From: Oscillospiraceae bacterium
GTDB lineage: Bacteria > Bacillota > Clostridia > Oscillospirales > Ruminococcaceae
Reading direction: 5' to 3'
DNA length: 6,538 bases
Assembly (NCBI GenBank): GCA_031260615.1
Contig: JAISLG010000060.1
Location: 1-6,538 of the forward strand
The translations under genes and the position numbers were made by a program. The notes under the pieces are model-generated. The model searched no databases, had not been told where the DNA came from, and saw only the letters and a program-made list of their open reading frames with translations. Shown in pieces: positions 1-5,444 of the stretch; the first letter of the stretch is position 1; the number at the start of each line of letters is the position of its first letter.

Positions 1-142
1 CCAACAATTCGGGTTTTCCTATGCCGTCAAATCGGTTTCGGTCGATGTCTTTCAGTAGTTTGTTGATACGGTTAAACGTCCTTTTATCCGTTTCATACCA
101 CTCCATATAATCGTACCAAGCAGGGTCTTCCCACCGTTTCAT
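1..142 (-). CDS. yoeB: YoeB-family mRNA interferase toxin, 3' end cut by window edge
   Basis: The minus strand from the ATG at 142-140 stays open to the window edge and gives 47 residues beginning MKRWEDPAWYDYMEWYETDK. These align by eye with the start of E. coli YoeB: a W-x(4)-W-x-x-Y-x-x-W-x-E-T-D-K-R core, then an INKLLKDI helix, then a GIGKPELL segment. Glu45 in KPE matches the YoeB catalytic Glu46. The other active-site residues (Arg65 and the C-terminal His-Tyr in E. coli) lie beyond the edge. Known family members bind the ribosomal A site and cleave mRNA during translation until an antitoxin sequesters them. The start lies three bases after the antitoxin stop, the usual antitoxin-first order with translational coupling. 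A GGTGG stretch (149-153) inside the antitoxin 3' end may serve as its ribosome binding site. Whether the full gene is intact cannot be seen. Confidence 0.85.
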   Translation of the reverse strand, partial: MKRWEDPAWYDYMEWYETDKRTFNRINKLLKDIDRNRFDGIGKPELL

Positions 143-145
143 TTG

Positions 146-478
146 TCACCACCATACGTCCACATCGTCAATTTCCTCGTCCAACTCGATAATGTCGTGG
201 TATGACGTTTTAACCTTACCAGACTTTATATCCGCCATTAGCGTCAACAAATAATTGACGTTGCTCTCGTCATAAAACGGGTCGTCTATATCCTCGGGTA
301 TCTTGCCGAACGCCTCCAACACCCGTTGTTCCCGTGGGGTCAATGGGCGTTCTTTTTTGGTATTTGCATTTGCGTTTGTATTTGCATTTGTGTTTGCATT
401 TGCGTTTGCGTTTCCGATATTGTTTATGCTCTTTGTGCGGCGCGGTTTCGTAACCGCCGCAACTGCGATTGTTGACAT
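146..478 (-). CDS. Putative YoeB antitoxin with Asn-rich N-terminal segment and YefM-like tail
   Basis: This 110-residue protein is encoded just upstream of the YoeB-like toxin, the usual antitoxin position. Residues 73-98 (NVNYLLTLMADIKSGK, then a DIIE ending) resemble the C-terminal toxin-wrapping tail of E. coli YefM (an N-x-x-x-L-M-x-x-x-x-x-x-SGK...DIIE pattern). Residues 99-110 form an acidic extension ending in two tryptophans. The N-terminal half does not resemble the Phd/YefM DNA-binding fold. It has a short basic stretch (KPRRTK, 11-16), then residues 23-40, where Asn alternates with Ala or Thr, then KKERPLTPREQRVLEAFGKI, which may be helical. The start at 478-476 is supported by AAGGTGAG at 489-482 on the minus strand. 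The expected role is to neutralise the toxin; whether it binds its own promoter is open. The antitoxin assignment rests on the tail and the position; it could also be a RelB-type antitoxin with a similar tail. Confidence 0.72.
   Translation of the reverse strand: MSTIAVAAVTKPRRTKSINNIGNANANANTNANTNANANTKKERPLTPREQRVLEAFGKIPEDIDDPFYDESNVNYLLTLMADIKSGKVKTSYHDIIELDEEIDDVDVWW
359..412 (-). repeat. Hexanucleotide tandem repeat encoding (Asn-Ala/Thr)9
   Basis: Nine consecutive 6-bp units of the pattern AAYRCN (minus strand) encode residues 23-40 of the antitoxin, each giving Asn followed by Ala or Thr. The units are degenerate at third positions and at the base that decides Ala or Thr. Because the unit is 6 bp, copy-number change would lengthen or shorten the protein without shifting frame. 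Confidence 0.9.
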
Positions 479-503
479 ATTCTCACCTTATATTCTCATC
501 TTA
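478..503 (-). repeat. Two tandem 13-bp copies over the antitoxin ribosome binding site
   Basis: On the minus strand TAAGATGAGAATA (503-491) is followed directly by TAAGGTGAGAATA (490-478), 12 of 13 bases identical. The second copy supplies the Shine-Dalgarno AAGGTGAG, and its last A is the A of the antitoxin ATG. This may be a duplicated translation start region or a two-site operator. Confidence 0.6.
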
Positions 504-522
504 TATGATATTAGCACAGTTC

Positions 523-551
523 AGTATACACCAATACAACCACAAAATCAA
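523..551 (-). promoter_or_regulatory. Candidate promoter of the toxin-antitoxin operon
   Basis: On the minus strand TTGATT (551-546) and TATACT (528-523) are separated by exactly 17 bases, a good sigma-70-type match. The predicted transcript would start near 516 and have a leader of about 38 bases containing both 13-bp copies. No transcript evidence is available. Confidence 0.5.
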
Positions 552-563
552 TCCATAAATACG

Positions 564-593
564 TTGCGTTTTCCAGCCATAATGCGGTATAAT
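564..593 (+). promoter_or_regulatory. uvrC promoter with -10 box six bases from the ATG (leaderless type)
   Basis: TTGCGT (564-569), an 18-base spacer and a consensus TATAAT (588-593) lie directly before the ATG at 600. Only six bases (ACTCCT) separate the -10 box from the start codon, so a normal start distance places the first transcribed base at or beside the A of ATG. No Shine-Dalgarno sequence is present. The gmk promoter has the same arrangement. Confidence 0.65.
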
Positions 594-599
594 ACTCCT

Positions 600-2561
600 A
601 TGCCGAAACGAAAGAAAAAATACGCACTCCGCGACCGCGCGAAAACCGCCGCGGTTAAATTGTATCGCGCGTCCGTTGCCGATGATATAAAGGCGACGGA
701 CGGCGGTGGAATGTTCGCCCACGTCCCCGCACTACTCGAAAAGGCGAATAAATTACCCGACCGACCCGGCGTGTACTATATGCGCGCCGCTGTCAGGAAA
801 AACGGGGATAAGCGCGGCGACATAATATACGTTGGGAAAGCCAAAAACCTCAAAAACCGCGTAACATCTTACTTCCGCGCGGTCTATTCCCATAACGTAA
901 AAACATTCAAATTAGTGTCTAATATCCGTGATTTCGACTTCTATGTAACCTCAACTGAACTCGATGCCCTCGTCCTCGAAGCACAGCAAATTAAACTCCA
1001 TAACCCAAAGTATAATATCCTCCTAAAAGACGACAAAGGGTTTAACTATATCCGCGTTTCGGACGGCGGTTACCCCAAAATAACTTACGAACACCAGACC
1101 GATAAAGCCGGGGAATACATTGGTCCATACGCGGGTGGGTTCAGTGTGAAACAACTTGTCGAGGAAGTCAATACCGTGTTCAAATTGCCGCTTTGCCGAA
1201 AGATATTCCCAAAGGACATCGGACGGGAACGCCCGTGTTTGAACTACAATATCGGCAAGTGTATGGGCGTCTGCACGGGCAAGTTTCCCGAAGCCGATTA
1301 CGCCGCGATTATCGCACAGGCAAGGGAATATATTAAAAACGGAGCAAAGGACGGTATTACTCGGCTCGAAACGGAAATGTTCGCCGCCGCCGAAAGGCTC
1401 GACTTTGAAAAAGCCGCAATATTGCGCGACAGGTTGAATGCCATTAAACGCGTTCGCGAACGGCAAAATGTACTGTCAGGGAAAACTACCGACTATGACG
1501 TAATCGCCTCCGCGCAAAGTGTTAAACTCGCCGCGATTGCTGTCGTAAAATATCGTGGGGGGCGAGTTGCCGACAAACAAACTGTATTCCTCGGGGACGA
1601 ATACAACCACACCGATATGGTCGCCGACTTCCTCTCCGCATTCTATGTAACCGCTACATCGGGGCTTGTAACAGGCGTTCCGAGGGAAATTTATATCGAC
1701 TGTGAACTCGATGACAAAGGCGTTTATGAGGAGTTTTTACACTGTAAAATAATTACGCCGAAACGCGGCGAGTTGCTCACGCAAGTTACGCTTGCAAAGG
1801 CGAACGCAAGCGAATACCTTGCCCTCAGAACGGGCAAAACGGCAAAGGCAATCAATACACTTGAAAGCCTTACCAAAACGCTCGGACTACCCAAAACCCC
1901 CGAATATATAGAGTGTTATGACATTTCTAACCTCGGCGATACGAATATTGTCGCGGGTATGTGCGTATGGAAAGACGGTCGCCCATTCAAAGCCGGGTAT
2001 CGCAAATTCAAGATAAAGTCGACTGCGACAGCGGACGACTACGCGAGTATGCGTGAAGTAATAACGCGGCGGTTGTCGTATTTAGTTGAAAGTAGTCCGT
2101 CCGACACGGACAATTACTTTTACATTAAACCCGACTTGATATTCGTAGACGGGGGGCACGGGCAATTATCGGTCGCGATGTCCGCCGCGAAATTTGTCGG
2201 GGTAACAGACATACCAATGTTCGGGCTTGTGAAGGACAACAAGCACCGCACACGGGGTGTTGCCGTTGCGGACGGAGGTGAGATATTACTGTCGACAGTG
2301 AAAGACGTATTCGCATTCCTGACGGACATACAAGACGAAACGCACAGGTATGCAATAACATTCCAAAAGTCGCGGCGCAAAGCGGATACGCTTAAACTTG
2401 CGTTGACGGATATATCAGGTATCGGTGAGAAAAAGGCAACCGCATTGTTGACGAAGTACAAAACGAAGGCGGCTATTCTCGCGGCAACGGCGGAGGAGAT
2501 TGCGAATACGATACGGGTAGGGGTGGATACGGCACGGGAGGTTCAGGCGTGTTTGGAATAG
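600..2561 (+). CDS. uvrC: Excinuclease ABC subunit C
   Basis: UvrC makes both incisions around bulky DNA lesions after UvrB loading in nucleotide excision repair. All family parts are visible in 653 residues. The GIY-YIG nuclease has GVY (57-59), IYVGKAKNLKNR (76-87) and Glu127. Four cysteines (199, 213, 221, 225) match the known Fe-S cluster set. The UvrB-binding motif is at about 263-292. The RNase H-like nuclease has YDIS (Asp441), FVDGGHGQ (Asp517) and KHRTRG (His549), and a helix-hairpin-helix region follows (about 600-652). About eight extra residues (RKNGDKRG) lie between the two GIY-YIG strands. The start is uncertain. ATG 600 fits the promoter but adds 37 basic residues; ATG 711 (Met38) fits the usual family N-terminus and gives 616 residues. 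Upstream frame continuation to 303 runs across the antitoxin and is not credible. It is divergent from the toxin-antitoxin pair. Confidence 0.96.
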   Translation: MPKRKKKYALRDRAKTAAVKLYRASVADDIKATDGGGMFAHVPALLEKANKLPDRPGVYYMRAAVRKNGDKRGDIIYVGKAKNLKNRVTSYFRAVYSHNVKTFKLVSNIRDFDFYVTSTELDALVLEAQQIKLHNPKYNILLKDDKGFNYIRVSDGGYPKITYEHQTDKAGEYIGPYAGGFSVKQLVEEVNTVFKLPLCRKIFPKDIGRERPCLNYNIGKCMGVCTGKFPEADYAAIIAQAREYIKNGAKDGITRLETEMFAAAERLDFEKAAILRDRLNAIKRVRERQNVLSGKTTDYDVIASAQSVKLAAIAVVKYRGGRVADKQTVFLGDEYNHTDMVADFLSAFYVTATSGLVTGVPREIYIDCELDDKGVYEEFLHCKIITPKRGELLTQVTLAKANASEYLALRTGKTAKAINTLESLTKTLGLPKTPEYIECYDISNLGDTNIVAGMCVWKDGRPFKAGYRKFKIKSTATADDYASMREVITRRLSYLVESSPSDTDNYFYIKPDLIFVDGGHGQLSVAMSAAKFVGVTDIPMFGLVKDNKHRTRGVAVADGGEILLSTVKDVFAFLTDIQDETHRYAITFQKSRRKADTLKLALTDISGIGEKKATALLTKYKTKAAILAATAEEIANTIRVGVDTAREVQACLE

Positions 2562-2612
2562 GGGGGGGCAATGCACCGAGGGGCAACGAATAACCTATAT
2601 TAACCTAATACT

Positions 2613-2676
2613 TGTGTCGTGTAGGGCGCAATGTCCACATTGCGCCGACCACCAACACTCCGCCCTACACGACACA
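2613..2676. repeat. 16-bp inverted repeat with nested hairpin between uvrC and gmk
   Basis: TGTGTCGTGTAGGGCG (2613-2628) is perfectly inverted at 2661-2676. The 32 bases between include the right side of a second perfect stem: 2625-2634 pairs with 2637-2646 (GGCGCAATGT / ACATTGCGCC). The two stems share bases 2625-2628, so the full forms are mutually exclusive. No T run follows either stem, so it does not look like a standard intrinsic terminator. It resembles the short palindromic REP-like or MITE-like units scattered in many Clostridia genomes, though the family cannot be confirmed here. Confidence 0.8.
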
Positions 2677-2695
2677 TTCTAATGGTGGCAAATAA

Positions 2696-2717
2696 CAGGG
2701 AACACGCCCTGTTTCCC
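2696..2717. repeat. Short imperfect inverted repeat upstream of the gmk promoter
   Basis: CAGGG (2696-2700) pairs with CCCTG (2707-2711) over a six-base loop. Alternatively GGGAACA (2698-2704) pairs with TGTTTCCC (2710-2717) with one bulged base. It lies about 20 bases before the gmk -35 box. It could be an operator or a weak transcript end for uvrC; chance is also possible. Confidence 0.3.
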
Positions 2718-2738
2718 ATTCCCCTCTCAAATCCCCCC

Positions 2739-2767
2739 TTGTAATTTTCCTCGCACTCCTGTATAAT
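2739..2767 (+). promoter_or_regulatory. gmk promoter with -10 box six bases from the ATG (leaderless type)
   Basis: TTGTAA (2739-2744), a 17-base spacer and a perfect TATAAT (2762-2767) precede the gmk ATG at 2774 by six bases (AACCCT). The transcript is therefore predicted to start at the ATG itself, and there is no Shine-Dalgarno sequence. The gmk start is fixed by homology, so the closeness is not an artefact of start choice. This promoter probably also drives priA. Confidence 0.72.
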
Positions 2768-2773
2768 AACCCT

Positions 2774-3325
2774 ATGTCAGTAAAAGGGAAACTAATAATC
2801 GTGTCCGCACCGTCAGGTGCGGGTAAGGACACGCTGTTAAATCGGGCATTCGCCGAGAATAGCCGACTCAAATATGCGGTATCCGCTACGTCGCGCGCGC
2901 CCCGTGACGGCGAAGTACACGGCGTGCATTATTACTTCAAAACCGCCGATGAATTCCGCGATATGCTCGAACGGGGGGAACTCTATGAGCATACCTCTTA
3001 CGCCGGGAATTACTACGGTATGCCGAAAGCGTCCGTTGCCGATATTGTCGCAAAGGGCGATACTGCTGTGCTTAAAATAGAAGTCGAGGGTGCAGCCAAT
3101 ATCCGTAAAATCTTCCCCGATGCCGCGTTCGTGTTTATTGCCCCACCCTCGCTCGCCGTACTCGAACAGCGACTCCGCGCGCGCGGCACGGACAGCGAAT
3201 CCGCTATCCAAAAACGCCTCGAAATCGCTAAGCACGAACTTACCTTTGCCAAAGATTACGACACCATTATAACAAATGACAACCTCGATACCGCAGTAGC
3301 CGAATTTTTGGAAGCCATAAAATGA
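2774..3325 (+). CDS. gmk: Guanylate kinase
   Basis: Guanylate kinase phosphorylates GMP (and dGMP) to GDP with ATP in the cytoplasm, feeding GTP, dGTP and (p)ppGpp pools. The 183-residue protein opens with the ATP P-loop SAPSGAGKDT (11-20). The GMP-binding stretch follows, SATSRAPRDGE (37-47), then YYF (53-55), then GELYEHTSYAGNYYG (68-82). Family residues with small changes are IEVEG (102-106, usually IDVQG), the RARGTDSE lid (135-142) and YDTIITND (162-169). It is slightly shorter than the common 200-207 residues, with no domain missing. The ATG fits the family N-terminus exactly and no earlier in-frame start is needed. The stop overlaps the priA start as ATGA, so translation of the two is likely coupled. 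rpoZ, which commonly follows gmk in Bacillota, is absent here. Confidence 0.97.
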   Translation: MSVKGKLIIVSAPSGAGKDTLLNRAFAENSRLKYAVSATSRAPRDGEVHGVHYYFKTADEFRDMLERGELYEHTSYAGNYYGMPKASVADIVAKGDTAVLKIEVEGAANIRKIFPDAAFVFIAPPSLAVLEQRLRARGTDSESAIQKRLEIAKHELTFAKDYDTIITNDNLDTAVAEFLEAIK

Positions 3326-5307
3326 CGGTTGCCGAAGTTGCACTCACAAAGGTTACGCTCGCCGTTGAAAAAGCGTATAAATATATTGTGCCGACGGATA
3401 TACAGGTAACTGTCGGCGTGAAAGTATCCGTTCCGTTCGGCAAGCGTAAAGGGACGGGTTATGTGTTATCGGTCGGCGAAACGGACGATGTAACAGGACT
3501 AAAAAGTATTGCCGAATTGCTCCCCGAAAGGGCATTGTCGCCCGAACAGTTCGACCTCGGGTTGTTTATATCGGACAGGTTTTTCAGTACAAAAGCGGAC
3601 GCGTTCGGCGTAATCTGCCCCGTTCCCATAAAAACATTCCCCCCCGAATATGCTACCGTGCCGTACAGTGCCGATAAATTGCCTGAATTGTCGGACGAAC
3701 AGACGCGTGTATTACACGGGTTGACCGCGCTTGCGTTGCAAGGCAAACCCGATTGCGCGTTACTCCGCGGCGTAACGGGAAGCGGCAAAACATTCGTCTT
3801 TATCCGCTTAATCGCCGAGGTAATCTCGCACGGCAGAAACGCGATACTACTCGTCCCCGAAATCAACTTGACTCCCCAAACCCTAAACAAATTCTCCGAA
3901 TACTTCGGCGGCATAATATCCGTACTCCATTCCGGGATTACCGCCGCCGCGAAACGCCGCGAATACGCGCGTATCGAGTCGGGTAACGCGCGGCTTATTA
4001 TCGGGACGCGCTCGGCGATATTTGCTCCGCTCCCCGACATCGGCGTAATCGTAATCGACGAGGAACACGACAGGTCATACAAGTCCGACAAATCCCCTCG
4101 TTATCACGCGCGTGACGTAGCGAAGTTCCGCGCCGTAAAGCATAACGCGTTGTTATTACTCGCCAGCGCAACCCCCGAAATCGACAGTTACTACCGCGCA
4201 TTGTCGGGGGTGTATAAACTCTTCGAGTTACACGAGCGGTACGGCGGAGCGGTATTACCGCAAGTCTACACGATAGATATGGGGCGTGCCGATGCTTATG
4301 GCGCGTACGCGAAGGGGCGTACGGCATTTACAATACCGCTGTTAAACGCGATTAAGCATACCCTTGACAAGGGGGAGCAATCGCTGATACTACTCAACAG
4401 GCGCGGATATAATACTACCGTGTCGTGCGCGGAATGTGGCAAAACCGCCGATTGCCCGACTTGTTTATTACCGCTTACCTATCACGCGGACGGGTCATTA
4501 CGCTGTCACAGGTGCGGATATGTTGCGGAGTACAAAGACACTTGCGAATATTGCCACGGGCGCGTATACAAGACGGGTACGGGTACGCAACGTGCCGCCG
4601 AGCAACTCGAAACGGAACTCCATAGGAGTTTCCCCACAGCGCGGATATTACGGGCGGACACGGACACATTGAAAACCGCCGCCGACACAGAAAAATATTT
4701 GACGGCGTTCGCGAATGGGGAATACGATATTGCGGTAGGCACGCAGATGTTATCGAAAGGGCATAACTTTCCGAAAGTGACGTTGGTTGGCGTACTGCTG
4801 ACGGATAAGTTACTGTATGGTGGGGGCGACTACAAGCAATTTGAACGGACATTTGAGTTGCTTACACAGGTAACGGGCCGCGCGGGGCGTAACACAACAG
4901 ACGGGCAATCGGCAGGCAGTGCGTATATCCAGACATATTCCCCTGACCACTATGTAATCACACTTGCTTGCAAACAGGACTACACGGCATTTTTCAATGA
5001 GGAACTTACCTCACGGAAACTGTTGTCCTATCCGCCGTATTCTATTTTATTCCGCGCGGTATTCAAATCGGCGGACGAGCAGAAAGCGGCAAACGCGGCG
5101 GCACAATTCACGTCCGACTTTGAACGAACAGCGGCGGACACCCCCCATTACTGCTATCCGCCGATGAAGGCGGAATACGGGCGGATAAACGGGGAATACA
5201 AGTACGCGGTGGACATCAAGGGTACGAACAGCAGACAATTCCGCGCACTGATACGGGGCACGGTTGCAAACGTAACGGGCGTGTCGGCGTATGTAGACAT
5301 TGTATGA
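3322..5307 (+). CDS. priA: Primosomal protein N' (replication restart helicase PriA)
   Basis: PriA recognises abandoned forks and D-loops, unwinds the lagging arm 3'-to-5' and reloads the replicative helicase. The 661 residues show an N-terminal fork (3' end) binding domain (about 1-100, with VPFGKRKGTGYVL at 37-49). The helicase core follows: Walker A GVTGSGKT (150-157), LVPEINLTPQ (177-186), GTRSAIFAPL (228-237), DEEH (246-249) and SAT (282-284). All eight zinc cysteines are present: 369, 372, 378, 381, 395, 398, 408 and 411. Motifs V and VI are GTQMLSKGHNFP (473-484) and QVTGRAGR (516-523). It is shorter than E. coli PriA (about 730). The usual DAD-type stretch after VTLVGVL reads LTDKLLYGGGDYKQFERTF (493-511), a divergent form. 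The start overlaps the gmk stop; GGAAG (3310-3314) is a weak ribosome binding site. Confidence 0.96.
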   Translation: MTVAEVALTKVTLAVEKAYKYIVPTDIQVTVGVKVSVPFGKRKGTGYVLSVGETDDVTGLKSIAELLPERALSPEQFDLGLFISDRFFSTKADAFGVICPVPIKTFPPEYATVPYSADKLPELSDEQTRVLHGLTALALQGKPDCALLRGVTGSGKTFVFIRLIAEVISHGRNAILLVPEINLTPQTLNKFSEYFGGIISVLHSGITAAAKRREYARIESGNARLIIGTRSAIFAPLPDIGVIVIDEEHDRSYKSDKSPRYHARDVAKFRAVKHNALLLLASATPEIDSYYRALSGVYKLFELHERYGGAVLPQVYTIDMGRADAYGAYAKGRTAFTIPLLNAIKHTLDKGEQSLILLNRRGYNTTVSCAECGKTADCPTCLLPLTYHADGSLRCHRCGYVAEYKDTCEYCHGRVYKTGTGTQRAAEQLETELHRSFPTARILRADTDTLKTAADTEKYLTAFANGEYDIAVGTQMLSKGHNFPKVTLVGVLLTDKLLYGGGDYKQFERTFELLTQVTGRAGRNTTDGQSAGSAYIQTYSPDHYVITLACKQDYTAFFNEELTSRKLLSYPPYSILFRAVFKSADEQKAANAAAQFTSDFERTAADTPHYCYPPMKAEYGRINGEYKYAVDIKGTNSRQFRALIRGTVANVTGVSAYVDIV

Positions 5308-5334
5308 CGCCGCACCCACCCAAAATACTATAAA

Positions 5335-5352
5335 TGTGTCGTGTATGGGCGG
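5335..5352 (+). repeat. Degenerate copy of the inverted-repeat arm after priA
   Basis: TGTGTCGTGTATGGGCGG matches the outer arm at 2613-2628 apart from one inserted T. It matches the reverse complement of the right arm slightly further, through GGGCGG. No partner arm lies nearby apart from a weak 5-bp GTGTA/TACAC pairing (5341-5345 with 5359-5363). This suggests a decayed half-element of a family present in several copies in this genome. Confidence 0.6.
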
Positions 5353-5401
5353 ATAAATTACACTGTGCGTCAACGGTAAATTCTGTCACCCAAAACGCAT
5401 A

Positions 5402-5430
5402 TTGTATGGCAACAGGCGTGTTCTTTTAAT
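5402..5430 (+). promoter_or_regulatory. Possible promoter before the unknown gene
   Basis: TTGTAT (5402-5407) and TTTAAT (5425-5430) are 17 bases apart. The predicted transcript start, near 5437, would fall inside the AGGAGGT ribosome binding site, which weakens the call. Read-through from gmk-priA is the alternative. Confidence 0.3.
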
Positions 5431-5432
5431 GT

Positions 5433-5439
5433 AGGAGGT
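5433..5439 (+). promoter_or_regulatory. Strong Shine-Dalgarno site of the unknown gene
   Basis: AGGAGGT sits five bases before the ATG at 5445. It is the closest match to the anti-Shine-Dalgarno consensus of any gene start in the window, and contrasts with the site-less starts of uvrC and gmk. Confidence 0.8.
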
Positions 5440-5444
5440 AGGTA

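Noticed and set aside
303..599. N-terminal extension of the uvrC frame to 303
   Set aside because: It reads antisense through the antitoxin gene, gives a low-complexity Phe/Ala/Val run from the hexanucleotide repeat, and has no homology to UvrC. The promoter at 564-593 lies inside it.
1023..1466. Antisense open frames inside uvrC, gmk, priA and def
   Set aside because: They lie opposite strong homology-supported genes, lack ribosome binding sites and show no family motifs; long antisense frames are expected from this codon use.
2561..2568. Run of eight G residues beginning in the uvrC stop codon as a phase-variation tract
   Set aside because: The frame is already closed by TAG, whose final G is the first of the run, so length change would not alter the protein, and no downstream frame depends on it.
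2613..2676. Intrinsic terminator of uvrC
   Set aside because: Neither stem is followed by a T-rich tract, so the standard terminator pattern is not met; kept as a repeat only.
5317..5395. Direct repeat CACCCAAAA at 5317-5325 and 5387-5395 as attachment-site-like borders
   Set aside because: Nine bases in a short gap is too little, there is no integrase, and nothing between the copies looks mobile beyond the decayed palindrome arm.
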